From Clostridia bacterium (lineage in GTDB: Bacteria; Bacillota; Clostridia; Oscillospirales; CAG-272), in NCBI GenBank assembly GCA_017520505.1, contig JAFXFN010000025.1:1-48606 (forward strand): a DNA stretch of 48,606 bases. The letters are read 5' to 3'. The notes below the pieces were generated by a model. That model was not told the origin of the DNA. It worked only from the letters and a program-made list of their open reading frames with translations, and ran no database searches. The position numbers and the translations under genes are program-made. Positions 18,492-27,409 of this stretch are shown here, piece after piece; position 1 is the first letter of the stretch; each line of letters starts with the position of its first letter.

Positions 18492-18713
18492 ATGAAAACA
18501 TTGAAAGATGTAAAGGTAGGTGCAACTGTTCGTGTTACGAAGGTACATGGGCAGGGAGCGATAAGACGCAGAATAATGGATATGGGCATAACGAAGGGTG
18601 TTGAAATAACCGTAAGAAAGGTAGCACCTCTTGGAGATCCCGTTGAATTTACTGTCAGAGGATATGAAATTTCACTTCGAAAAGCTGATGCCGAGATGAT
18701 CGAGGTTGAATAA
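18492..18713 (+). CDS. feoA: Ferrous iron transport accessory protein FeoA
   Basis: 73 residues from the ATG at 18492, which has GGAG 7 nt upstream; an in-frame TTG at 18474 is upstream of that site and is rejected. The protein is an SH3-like FeoA domain (ATVRVTKVHGQGAIRRRIMDMGITKGVEITV, shown here only as the family pattern of RRRIMDMGI then PLGDPVEF and GYEISLR). FeoA is a cytoplasmic partner of FeoB. A short hairpin with T-run directly follows the stop. Confidence 0.93.
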   Translation: MKTLKDVKVGATVRVTKVHGQGAIRRRIMDMGITKGVEITVRKVAPLGDPVEFTVRGYEISLRKADAEMIEVE

Positions 18714-18714
18714 C

Positions 18715-18736
18715 AGGGGGATTCCCCTCGTTTTTT
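18715..18736 (+). terminator. Weak terminator/attenuator between feoA and feoB
   Basis: AGGGG-GATT-CCCCT followed by CG and six T residues. The stem is only 5 bp, so partial termination is likely, allowing feoA to be made in excess of feoB. A second small hairpin (GCCGT-ATGA-ACGGC, 18789-18802) precedes the feoB ribosome binding site. Confidence 0.6.
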
Positions 18737-18815
18737 AAGACGTGCGGTTAGCAATAGACAACTGCATATATTACTGCATTTACATAGTGCCGTATGAACG
18801 GCAAAAGGAGATATT

Positions 18816-20921
18816 ATGTCAATTAAAATTGCCTTGGCGGGCAACCCCAACTCCGGAAAGACAACTTTGTTCAACGCCTTGACGGGATCAAATCAATTTG
18901 TAGGTAACTGGCCCGGGGTAACTGTTGAAAAAACAGAGGGAAAGCTGAAAAAGAGAAACGACGTTATAATCACGGACCTGCCTGGTATATATTCTCTCTC
19001 GCCTTATACGCTGGAAGAGGTTGTTGCGAGAAATTATCTTCTCAATGAGCGTCCCGATGCAATACTTAATATCGTTGACGGAACGAATATTGAAAGAAAT
19101 CTTTATCTTTCAACACAGCTTATTGAGCTTGGGATCCCCGTTGTAATTGCGATAAATATGATGGACGTCGTACGCAAAAACGGCGACGAAATAAATATCG
19201 AGCTTCTTTCAAAGCAGCTTGACTGCAAAATAGTTGAAATATCGGCGCTGAAGGGTGACGGAATAGAAGAAGCGGCAGAAGCGGCAATAGAGGCATCAAG
19301 CGCTAAAAGAAAACCGCCTAAGCATATGTTTTCGGGCCCTGTTGAGCATGCGCTGGCGCATATTGAGGAGGCTGTGCTTCACGATGATCCGTCAGAGCGT
19401 CAGAGGTGGTATGCCGTTAAAATATTTGAGCGTGATGAAAAGGCAATTGCTGACCTTAACATTTCCCCTGACATCCTTAAACATATAGAGGAGGATATCG
19501 TTGCGGCTGAAAAAGAGCTTGATGACGATGCGGAAAGCATTATTATCAACGACAGATATACGTATATTGAAACGCTTCTGAAAAAATCCTATAAAAAGAA
19601 AGATAAATATAAGCTTTCAACCTCTGATAAAATAGACAAGGTGCTCACGAACAGATTTGCGGCACTTCCCATTTTTGCCGTTGTCATTTTCCTTGTGTAT
19701 TATATCTCCGTAACAACGGTAGGTACGTTTGTTACAGATTGGACGAATGATGCGCTTTTCGGTGAAAGCTGGAGCTTTTTCGGAAAAACAGTTCCGGGTA
19801 TTCCCGTGCTTGCTGACAATTTTCTTTCGTCTGTGGGCTGTGCAGAATGGCTCAAAGGGCTTGTTATTGACGGCATTATCGGCGGTGTCGGCGCAGTTCT
19901 CGGCTTTGTTCCGCAGATGTTTGTGCTGTTTTTATTCCTTGCGTTTCTTGAAGCGTGCGGATATATGTCACGTATTGCGTTCGTGCTCGACCGTATATTC
20001 AGAAAATTCGGACTTTCGGGAAAATCTTTCATTCCGATGCTCGTCGGAACGGGATGCAGTGTTCCGGGTATTATGGCAAGCAGAACGATAGAAAACCAGC
20101 GTGACAGACGAATGACGGTCATAACGACTTCATTTATTCCGTGCGGCGCAAAGCTTCCCGTTATTGCGCTTATTTCCGCATCTCTTTTCGATAATGCGTG
20201 GTGGGTTGCACCAAGTGCATATTTTGCGGGAATCGTATCCGTTATTTTGTCGGGAATCATTTTGAAAAAAACGAAGCTTTTTGCAGGCGATGTGTCACCG
20301 TTTGTAATGGAGCTGCCTGCTTATCATATGCCGACACTTAAAAATCTTTTGCACTCTATGTGGGAAAGAGGCTGGTCATTTATCAAAAAGGCAGGAACGA
20401 TCATTCTGCTTTCCTCCATTATCATTTGGGCAGGAAGTGCTTTCGGTACGGTTGACGGATCATTCGTATTTGATCCTGATATGGAGCTTGCCGACAGTAT
20501 TTTGGGCAAGATAGGAAATAGCATAAAATGGATATTTGCACCGCTTGGATTCGGTGATGCCGCATTTGCACTGGCAACTCTTATGGGACTTGTCGCAAAG
20601 GAAGAGATAGCAAGCGTGCTCGGCATACTTAATATCGGTGAAATGACAAGGCTTGCAGGATATTCATTCCTTATGTTCAACCTTTTGTGCGCACCGTGCT
20701 TTGCCGCAATGGGAGCGATAAAGAGAGAAATGAACAGCGGAAAGTGGACAGCGTTTGCAATTTCATATCAATGTATTTTTGCCTACTGCGTTTCGCTTAT
20801 GATATACCAATTCGGCTCGGCACTCACGGGCGGTATTAATGCTGTCGGATTTGTGTTTGCTCTTCTTGTGCTTTGGTTTATGCTGTTTATGCTTTTCAGA
20901 CCAAAAAAGCAACTTAAATAA
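18816..20921 (+). CDS. feoB: Ferrous iron transporter FeoB
   Basis: 701 residues. The N-terminal G domain has GNPNSGKT (9-16), the WPGVTVEK switch and DLPG (54-57). A helical linker follows, then the membrane part with the two conserved gate regions, including GFVPQMF and MLVGTGCSVPG, where the Cys is typical of the pore. It imports Fe(II) across the cytoplasmic membrane with GTP hydrolysis. AAAGGAG lies 5 nt before the ATG. It is followed after 1 nt by the small Cys-rich partner. Confidence 0.97.
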   Translation: MSIKIALAGNPNSGKTTLFNALTGSNQFVGNWPGVTVEKTEGKLKKRNDVIITDLPGIYSLSPYTLEEVVARNYLLNERPDAILNIVDGTNIERNLYLSTQLIELGIPVVIAINMMDVVRKNGDEINIELLSKQLDCKIVEISALKGDGIEEAAEAAIEASSAKRKPPKHMFSGPVEHALAHIEEAVLHDDPSERQRWYAVKIFERDEKAIADLNISPDILKHIEEDIVAAEKELDDDAESIIINDRYTYIETLLKKSYKKKDKYKLSTSDKIDKVLTNRFAALPIFAVVIFLVYYISVTTVGTFVTDWTNDALFGESWSFFGKTVPGIPVLADNFLSSVGCAEWLKGLVIDGIIGGVGAVLGFVPQMFVLFLFLAFLEACGYMSRIAFVLDRIFRKFGLSGKSFIPMLVGTGCSVPGIMASRTIENQRDRRMTVITTSFIPCGAKLPVIALISASLFDNAWWVAPSAYFAGIVSVILSGIILKKTKLFAGDVSPFVMELPAYHMPTLKNLLHSMWERGWSFIKKAGTIILLSSIIIWAGSAFGTVDGSFVFDPDMELADSILGKIGNSIKWIFAPLGFGDAAFALATLMGLVAKEEIASVLGILNIGEMTRLAGYSFLMFNLLCAPCFAAMGAIKREMNSGKWTAFAISYQCIFAYCVSLMIYQFGSALTGGINAVGFVFALLVLWFMLFMLFRPKKQLK

Positions 20922-20922
20922 T

Positions 20923-21087
20923 ATGATAGAATTTATAGTATCAAATCTTTCAACAATAGCCATCAGCGCCGTCGTGCTTTTGCTTGTCGTGCTTGCCATA
21001 ATTTCAATGGCAAAGGATAAGAAGAAAGGAAAATGCCTCGGAGGCTGTGCAGGCTGTAACGGCGAATGCCATAAGTGCAGTAAATAA
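20923..21087 (+). CDS. FeoB-associated Cys-rich membrane protein
   Basis: 54 residues from the ATG at 20923, 1 nt after the feoB stop. One membrane helix near the N-terminus is followed by a basic stretch (KDKKKGK) and a Cys-rich tail CLGGCAGCNGECHKC, with five Cys and one His that could bind iron. This small family regularly accompanies feoB in Firmicutes. Its exact role in iron transfer is not established. Confidence 0.9.
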   Translation: MIEFIVSNLSTIAISAVVLLLVVLAIISMAKDKKKGKCLGGCAGCNGECHKCSK

Positions 21088-21116
21088 AAAACGGTTCACT
21101 TATTTTAAACGTATTT

Positions 21117-21156
21117 AAGGCTTACCTGGGCGTTCTCTCGGGTAAGCCTTTTGCTC
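21117..21156 (+). terminator. Intrinsic terminator of the feo operon
   Basis: Stem AAGGCTTACC (21117-21126) with GGTAAGCCTT (21141-21150), loop of 14 nt, then TTGCTCTT. The stem is perfect; the T-tract is imperfect. Confidence 0.7.
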
Positions 21157-21175
21157 TTATATAGCGGTTTATAAC

Positions 21176-21204
21176 TTGACAATGACAATATAATATGATA
21201 TTAT
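21176..21204 (+). promoter_or_regulatory. Promoter of the pullulanase-amylase operon
   Basis: TTGACA at 21176-21181, 17-nt spacer, TATTAT at 21199-21204. The start codon is 36 nt downstream. Confidence 0.75.
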
Positions 21205-21240
21205 TTACTTTACAAACTATATTATCACTACGGAGAAAAT

Positions 21241-23871
21241 ATGAAAAAAATAAATATTCTGTCGCTCGTCATCATGCTTGTGATGATATTTTCCTCGTGC
21301 GCGGCAAACGGAGATATAACTTCACACGAAACGGACATAATAAATGGGGAAGAATACACACTTCCGCTTGAGGATGGATATAATCAGCTCACGTTATACT
21401 GGACGTATGGCGGTACGTACGAAAATTGCGACGTATGGATGTGGTGGGACGGCAAAGACGGAAAGGGGTACACCTTTCACGAATGTGACTACGGTGCAAA
21501 GGTCGTTGTAAACGTTCCGGGAAGCATAGAACAAGTCGGATTTATTGTAAGACGTGAATGCTCTGAGCCCGGCGGAAGCACTTGGGGTAGCGCCGTAAAG
21601 GATTACGAGCAGGACAGATTTGCCGTGATTGACAGCAAAGAAACGGTGATATATCTGAAATCGGGCACAGCGGATCAGTTTATCAGCAAGGACGGAGGCA
21701 AAACCTTGGAAAAAATTAAAAAATTCTCACTTGCGGGAATGGTTGACGAATCAAAAATAAAATACACTCTTACACCTGCGGTTAAAATCTCGGATATTTC
21801 CGAGGTGAAGCTTTATAACGGTGATGATGAAGTTAAAATAAAAAGTATTTCAACTCTTGGTAAGGAATCTGCGTCGGGTTATATAGAAACCGAAGAAAGC
21901 CTTGATATCTGCGGTAAATACCGTTTGCAGATAGACGGATACGGAAGTAAAGCCGTTATTCCCACGGAGATATTCGACAGTGAATACTTTGCATCGAATT
22001 ATCATTATGACAAAGGCGACCTCGGGGCTGTCGTAAACGGCGACACTACCGTGTTCAAACTCTGGGCGCCTACAGCATCAAAGGTAACGCTTAACCTTTT
22101 TGAAAAAGGCGACGGTGGAGAAGCGTATAAAACCGTTGAAATGACAAAGGGCGATAAAGGCGTGTGGTCAAGTACAGAAAACTGTTCTCACGGCACTTAC
22201 TATACGTATACCGTAACGACGGCTGTCGGCACACAGGAGGCGGTTGACCCGTATGCGGTATCTGCAGGTGTCAACGGAAAACGTGCAATGGTCACGGATC
22301 TTTCAAAAACAAACCCCGACGGCTGGGATAGATCAACGTATAATTCACCCATTTCGGATTATTCAGATGCCGTTATATGGGAAATACACGTGCGTGATTT
22401 TTCAAATAAAATAGAATCATCGCAGTACAAGGGTAAATATCTCGCTTTTACCGAAACGGGACTTGTAAATGAACACAGAAAATCCGTTGGTGTTGATTAT
22501 CTCAAGACACTTGGCGTAACACACGTGCATCTTCTTCCTGTTTACGATTATGCATCGGTAGATGAAAAAAATCCCGAAAAACAGTTCAACTGGGGATATG
22601 ATCCCGAAAACTATAACGTGCCCGAAGGCAGTTATTCAACGGATCCGTATAACGGTGAGGTAAGAATAAAGGAATTCAAGGAAATGGTAATGGCACTTCA
22701 TAATGCAGGTATCGGTGTCATTATGGACGTCGTTTATAACCACACGTACGACTCAAACAGCTCTTTTAATAAAATAGTTCCTTATTATTACTACAGGTAT
22801 ACCTCAAACGGTGAAAACACCTCTGCAAGCGGATGCGGAAACGATACGGCATCGGAAAGATATATGTACGGAAAATTTATGGTGGAATCGACTTCGTATT
22901 GGATGAAGGAATACAAGCTTGACGGATTCCGCTTTGACCTTATGGGGCTTCACGATCTTAAAACAATGCAGAATATCGAAAGCGCCGTGCATACCATAAA
23001 CCCGAAAGCTGTAATATACGGCGAGGGCTGGACGATGGGTGCAACCGTCGACGGCTCGGCACAGGCAAATCAAAATGAGATAAGTAATATCGTACCTACG
23101 GGCGATGCTGTCGGCGGTATTGCGGTATTCAACGATGCAATGCGTGACGGACTTAAGGGAAGTGTCTTTGAAAAAACGTCGCAGGGCTATATAAACGGCG
23201 GTGCAGACGGTGCAAATCTTTCAAAAGTCATCTTCGGAATTAAAGGCGGTGCGGGTGCCGGCGCAGGCTGGAGCGTAAAAAATTCAATGGTCATAAACTA
23301 TATGAGCGCACACGACAACAACACGCTTTGGGACAAGCTTTTGCTTTCTTCTGCCGACAGCACGGACGAAGACAGATGTAAAATGAACAAGCTCGGTGCT
23401 TCTCTCATTATGATATCAAAGGGTACACCGTTCTGGCAAGCGGGAGAGGAAATGCTCCGAACGAAGAACGGCGACGAAAACAGCTATAGATCCGACGATT
23501 CGGTAAATAACATAGACTGGTCATCTCTGAAGGACGGAAGCTTACAGTATGAAACGATGCTATATTATAAAGGGCTTATTCAGATGAGAAACAGATATGA
23601 CATCTTTTCAGATAGTGATACGGAAATATCGTATGAACAGCTTGGTTCGGGAATGACGGTCATCAGCTTTGATGACGGTCACGGCGGATATGCAAAGGCG
23701 GTCATAAATCCCCACAAAACAGCACTTCCGTATACGCTCGACGGTGATTGGAATCTTGTTGCCAACGGCACTGACGCGGGCAAATACGTTATTTTGCGTG
23801 AAAGCGGTTCTGTAACTGTTGATAAGATAAGTATAAGAATTTACGTTAACGATGTATTATTAGATGGATAA
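21241..23871 (+). CDS. Type I pullulanase, surface lipoprotein (GH13_14)
   Basis: 876 residues with a lipoprotein signal (IFSSC, modified Cys near residue 20), so it is anchored on the outer face of the membrane. Domains in order: a CBM41-like starch-binding module at about 37-150 (ENCDVWMWWDG), an N-terminal Ig-like region and CBM48 (FKLWAPTASKV), then the GH13 barrel. Pullulanase hallmark NWGYDPENYNVPE starts at N450; VVYNHT has N500-H501; catalytic residues are D566 (FRFD), E595 (YGEGW) and transition-state D692 (SAHDN). It cleaves alpha-1,6 branches of pullulan and amylopectin. Next to it is an alpha-amylase lipoprotein in the same transcript; together they debranch and cut starch outside the cell. 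Confidence 0.95.
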   Translation: MKKINILSLVIMLVMIFSSCAANGDITSHETDIINGEEYTLPLEDGYNQLTLYWTYGGTYENCDVWMWWDGKDGKGYTFHECDYGAKVVVNVPGSIEQVGFIVRRECSEPGGSTWGSAVKDYEQDRFAVIDSKETVIYLKSGTADQFISKDGGKTLEKIKKFSLAGMVDESKIKYTLTPAVKISDISEVKLYNGDDEVKIKSISTLGKESASGYIETEESLDICGKYRLQIDGYGSKAVIPTEIFDSEYFASNYHYDKGDLGAVVNGDTTVFKLWAPTASKVTLNLFEKGDGGEAYKTVEMTKGDKGVWSSTENCSHGTYYTYTVTTAVGTQEAVDPYAVSAGVNGKRAMVTDLSKTNPDGWDRSTYNSPISDYSDAVIWEIHVRDFSNKIESSQYKGKYLAFTETGLVNEHRKSVGVDYLKTLGVTHVHLLPVYDYASVDEKNPEKQFNWGYDPENYNVPEGSYSTDPYNGEVRIKEFKEMVMALHNAGIGVIMDVVYNHTYDSNSSFNKIVPYYYYRYTSNGENTSASGCGNDTASERYMYGKFMVESTSYWMKEYKLDGFRFDLMGLHDLKTMQNIESAVHTINPKAVIYGEGWTMGATVDGSAQANQNEISNIVPTGDAVGGIAVFNDAMRDGLKGSVFEKTSQGYINGGADGANLSKVIFGIKGGAGAGAGWSVKNSMVINYMSAHDNNTLWDKLLLSSADSTDEDRCKMNKLGASLIMISKGTPFWQAGEEMLRTKNGDENSYRSDDSVNNIDWSSLKDGSLQYETMLYYKGLIQMRNRYDIFSDSDTEISYEQLGSGMTVISFDDGHGGYAKAVINPHKTALPYTLDGDWNLVANGTDAGKYVILRESGSVTVDKISIRIYVNDVLLDG

Positions 23872-23881
23872 GGAGCAAAAA

Positions 23882-25498
23882 ATGAAAAAAATTTCTTTGA
23901 TTCTTGCACTTTTGATGATATTGTCATCATTTGTTGCTTGTACGGATAACGGCGGTGCAGGTACCGAAAGCGAGACCACGGCGGAAGATGAAACGATCTT
24001 GATCGAACCTATAAACGACAACTACAGAACGTTTTATCAGATATTCGTCGGCTCGTTTTCGGACTCCGACGGGGACGGTGTCGGAGATATAAGAGGCATC
24101 ATCAACCGTTTTGATTATCTCAATGACGGAAATATGGGCTCGTCAAAAAGCCTTGGCGTTGAGGGAATATGGCTTTCGCCGATATTCAAATCCCCCTCGT
24201 ATCATAAATACGATGCGATGAATTATTACGAAATAGATTGGCGATTCGGTAAAGAGGCTGACTTAAAGGAGCTTATTGCGCTTTGTAACGAGCGTAACGT
24301 AAAGCTCATACTTGATATTGCAATAAACCACACGTCGTCTTTCCACGATTGGTTTGCTTATTTCAAGGAAGCCAGAATAAAGGGAGATACGGAAAGCGAA
24401 TATTACGATTTTTATTCCTGCGTAAAGACCGACGAAAAGCAGAGCGGTATTACATATCAGGAAATAGACGGAACAGACTTCTGGTATGAATGTAATTTTT
24501 CAGGTGATATGCCCGAGCTTAATTATGACAATGAAAAGGTAAGGGAAGAAGCACTCAATATAGCAAAATATTATCTCGGGCTTGGTGTTCACGGCTTCCG
24601 TTTCGATGCCGTTAAGTATATTTATCTCAACGATACGAAAAAGTCGGTTGACTTCTGGCAGTGGTATATGAGCGAGCTTCGCAAGCTTTCACCCGATATA
24701 TACTGCGTCGGTGAATGTTGGTCGGGCGAAGCGGAAATACTTGAATACTACGGAGCGATGAACTGCTTCAATTTTGCAATGGCGCAGGCGGAAGGAGCTG
24801 TAGCCAAGGCGGCGAAGGGATTTTCACTTTCGACGTATACAGGATACGTTGAGGATTTTCAAAAAGCGGTGCTTGATAAAAATCAGGACGGTATGGTAAT
24901 TCCGTTTTTGTCAAATCACGATATGGACAGAATTGCAGGCACATTTATCGGTGAGAAAAATATGAAGATGGCGGCAAACCTTTATCTTTTGTCCCCCGGA
25001 TCACCCGTGATATATTACGGTGAGGAAATAGGACTCAGAGGCTCAAGAGGAAGTGCAAATACAGATGCAAACAGACGTCTTGCAATGATGTGGGGCGACG
25101 GCGATACGGTGAAAAATCCCACGGGGGCAACGTATCCCAAAAAGAATCAGATAAAAACAACGGTCAAGGATCAGAAATCTGATGAAAACAGTATGCTGAA
25201 TTACTATTCAAATCTTCTGCTTATCCGCCGTAAATATCCCGAAATTGCAAGAGGGGTATACAAGTCAATATCCTGCGACGATAATTTAGGCGGCTTTGCT
25301 ATTGAATATAAGGGCGAAAGCACCGTAATTATCCACAATACCGCATCAGAAGAAATGACGGCAGAGGTCGGAAAATATATAGACCTTCCGGATTTGGAGC
25401 TTTGCGACGTTATCGGTACATCATCGGTAAGCTTTGAAAACGGTGTGCTTACGATAGGAGCACAAACGAGCGTGATACTGAAGAAAATACCTGCATGA
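23882..25498 (+). CDS. Alpha-amylase family surface lipoprotein (GH13)
   Basis: 538 residues from the ATG at 23882, with AAGGAG 6 nt upstream (overlapping the pullulanase stop region); an earlier ATG at 23864 is rejected. Lipobox-like FVAC anchors it outside the cell, followed by a Ser/Thr/Glu-rich linker. The GH13 barrel has a calcium-loop-like DSDGDGVGD, AINHTS, catalytic D242 (FRFDAVKY), E278 (VGECW) and D347 (SNHD). It hydrolyses alpha-1,4-glucan, or acts as an alpha-glucosidase-type member of GH13. Operon with the pullulanase (11-nt gap). Confidence 0.95.
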   Translation: MKKISLILALLMILSSFVACTDNGGAGTESETTAEDETILIEPINDNYRTFYQIFVGSFSDSDGDGVGDIRGIINRFDYLNDGNMGSSKSLGVEGIWLSPIFKSPSYHKYDAMNYYEIDWRFGKEADLKELIALCNERNVKLILDIAINHTSSFHDWFAYFKEARIKGDTESEYYDFYSCVKTDEKQSGITYQEIDGTDFWYECNFSGDMPELNYDNEKVREEALNIAKYYLGLGVHGFRFDAVKYIYLNDTKKSVDFWQWYMSELRKLSPDIYCVGECWSGEAEILEYYGAMNCFNFAMAQAEGAVAKAAKGFSLSTYTGYVEDFQKAVLDKNQDGMVIPFLSNHDMDRIAGTFIGEKNMKMAANLYLLSPGSPVIYYGEEIGLRGSRGSANTDANRRLAMMWGDGDTVKNPTGATYPKKNQIKTTVKDQKSDENSMLNYYSNLLLIRRKYPEIARGVYKSISCDDNLGGFAIEYKGESTVIIHNTASEEMTAEVGKYIDLPDLELCDVIGTSSVSFENGVLTIGAQTSVILKKIPA

Positions 25499-25626
25499 TA
25501 TAACTATAAAGCCTAAAAAATTTCTTTTTCGATGAATTTGAAAATGCCGTTTTGTACAGAATAATAAAACCTAAAAAAAGTTTTTGTTAAAAATGACCTA
25601 AAAGAACAAAAAAAACATTATTTCTA

Positions 25627-25674
25627 TTGACAATAAAAGAAAATAATGGTATAATACACAATACGCTACAGCGT
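25627..25674 (+). promoter_or_regulatory. Consensus promoter of the maltodextrin-binding protein gene with a palindromic operator candidate
   Basis: Perfect TTGACA (25627-25632), 17-nt spacer, perfect TATAAT (25650-25655). The palindrome ACGCT-AC-AGCGT (25663-25674) sits where transcription should start and could bind a repressor, possibly LacI/MalR-type. Upstream (25505-25625) is A/T-rich with three CCTAAAA copies (25512, 25570, 25597). Confidence 0.75.
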
Positions 25675-25705
25675 TATAAAAATTTTTAAAGGAGGATTTA
25701 TTCAT

Positions 25706-27250
25706 ATGAAAATGAGTAAGATCTTATCACTCGTTTTGGCAGTTGTTATGGTCGCTGCTTGCTTTGCATCCTGTGGTGAAAAGAAAAGTGAGTTCAGCGG
25801 CACTTACGACATTACAATGTGGGTTTCCGAAAAAGAAGGTGTAACAGACCTTTTCAAGAAGCAGATAGATGCTTTTGAAGCAGCTAACCCCGGTATCGTA
25901 ATCAATGCACAGATCGAAGGCGTAACGGAAGCTGAATCCGGCTCCAAGGTTATCGCTGACGTTGCTACTGCCCCCGATATTTATTGCTTTGCGCAGGACC
26001 AGCTCGCTCGTCTTGTTCAGGCTGCTGCTTTGGCAAAACCCGGCAAGGGCGCTGCTGAAACGGTTGCAGCGAACAACGATGCAGGCTCCGTTGCTGCAGC
26101 TTCTGTTGCAGGTACACTTTACGCTTATCCTTTGACAAGCGACAACGGTTACTATATGTACTACGACAAGAGCATCATCACAGAGGAAGAAGCTGAAAGC
26201 CTTGAAAAGCTTATAGCTGCTTGCGAAGCAAACAACGTTAAGCTTCGTTACAACCTCGAAGACTCCTGGTACACAGCATCCTTCTTCTTTGCAACAGGCT
26301 GTCACTCCAACTGGACAACTAACGAAAAGGGCGAATTCGTTTCCGTTGACGATACGTTCTCTTCTGACAAGGGCCTTATCGCTATGAAGGGTATGCAGAA
26401 GCTCGCTAAGTCTACTGCACACGACAACGATGCAAATGTATTTACGGATGCAGGCGTAGTTGTCACAGGTACATGGAACGCAGAAGCTGCTGTTGCTCAC
26501 TTCGGTGAAAACCTTGCAGCTACTGACCTTCCTTCCTTTGAAGTAGACGGTACTTCCTACCACCTCGGTTCCTACACAGGTTACAAGCTTATGGGTGTTA
26601 AGCCCCAGGAAGATGCTAAGCGTGCAGCAGTTCTTTCACTTCTCGCACAGTTCCTTACAAATAAGGACTGCCAGCTTGAAAGATTCAACGCTTACCAGTG
26701 GGGTCCTTCCAACAAGGACGCTCAGGCTTCTGAAGCAGTTCAGGCAAACGTTTCCCTTGCAGCTCTTGCTAAGCAGAGTGCAAACGGTATTCCCCAGGGT
26801 CAGATCGCAGGTGTGTTCTGGGATACGGTAAAGAACCTCGGCGCAGCTGCAAAGTCCGCTGAAAGTGTTGACGATCTCCAGAACGCTCTTAACGCATACG
26901 CTGATGCAGTTAAGAAGTTCATTGAGCTCACACCTGAGCAGAGAGTATCATTTACTGTAATCGGTGCTGTTAACGGTACAACTTGGAATACAGACTTCGA
27001 AATGAAGGAAGATCCCAAGGGAACTTGGACATCCAAGGAAGCTCTTGCAATCGACGCAGGCGGTGAATTCAAGGTTCGTCTTGGTATGGACTGGAAGACT
27101 GCATACGGCGACAATGCTGCAAATGCGGATAAGAGCATTCCGCTTTCCGACAAGCCTAACTTCAAGGTAGAAACTGCTGGCAACTACTTTATCAAGCTTG
27201 TTATCAACGAAGATACAACAGCTGAGATCACATTGGTTCCCGCTGAATAA
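25706..27250 (+). CDS. Maltodextrin ABC transporter binding lipoprotein with extra C-terminal beta domain
   Basis: 514 residues. Lipobox FASC puts the lipid on C23. Residues about 30-400 match family 1 extracellular solute-binding proteins of maltose type (YDITMWVSEKEG, GVTEAESGSKV, YYMYYDKS, GTWNAEAA). The last 100 residues (about 416-514, FTVIGAVNGTTWN to the end) form a separate beta domain resembling SusE/SusF-type starch-binding modules; few binding proteins carry this. AAAGGAGG lies 10 nt before the ATG. Synonymous codon choice is strongly biased to GCT, CTT and AAG compared with neighbours, as expected for a very abundant protein. Followed by two hairpins, then the permease genes. Confidence 0.92.
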   Translation: MKMSKILSLVLAVVMVAACFASCGEKKSEFSGTYDITMWVSEKEGVTDLFKKQIDAFEAANPGIVINAQIEGVTEAESGSKVIADVATAPDIYCFAQDQLARLVQAAALAKPGKGAAETVAANNDAGSVAAASVAGTLYAYPLTSDNGYYMYYDKSIITEEEAESLEKLIAACEANNVKLRYNLEDSWYTASFFFATGCHSNWTTNEKGEFVSVDDTFSSDKGLIAMKGMQKLAKSTAHDNDANVFTDAGVVVTGTWNAEAAVAHFGENLAATDLPSFEVDGTSYHLGSYTGYKLMGVKPQEDAKRAAVLSLLAQFLTNKDCQLERFNAYQWGPSNKDAQASEAVQANVSLAALAKQSANGIPQGQIAGVFWDTVKNLGAAAKSAESVDDLQNALNAYADAVKKFIELTPEQRVSFTVIGAVNGTTWNTDFEMKEDPKGTWTSKEALAIDAGGEFKVRLGMDWKTAYGDNAANADKSIPLSDKPNFKVETAGNYFIKLVINEDTTAEITLVPAE

Positions 27251-27271
27251 TTATAACAGTATTTTCTAAAT

Positions 27272-27300
27272 CTTTGGCAAGGGCTCAGCCCTTGCCAAAG
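27272..27300 (+). other. Strong RNA hairpin after the binding protein gene
   Basis: A perfect 13-bp stem CTTTGGCAAGGGC / GCCCTTGCCAAAG with loop TCA. No T-run follows, so it looks like a 3'-end stabiliser of the binding-protein mRNA rather than a terminator. Confidence 0.7.
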
Positions 27301-27302
27301 CC

Positions 27303-27374
27303 AAAAAGGCATTGTTAGCCGGTGTAAAAGAACAAACAGTGTCTTTGCGCCTGCTAACAATGCCTTTTTATTTC
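27303..27374 (+). terminator. Large intercistronic terminator between binding protein and permease genes
   Basis: Perfect 17-bp stem AAAAAGGCATTGTTAGC (27303-27319) with GCTAACAATGCCTTTTT (27353-27369), 33-nt loop, followed by ATTTCT. Probably incomplete termination so that some transcripts reach the permeases. Confidence 0.75.
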
Positions 27375-27409
27375 TATAAGGAGTAGTAGAAAATCGCTAT
27401 ATTCTGAAT

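Noticed and set aside
27272..27300. Terminator
   Set aside because: The stem is perfect but the following bases are CCAAAAAGG, not a T-run.
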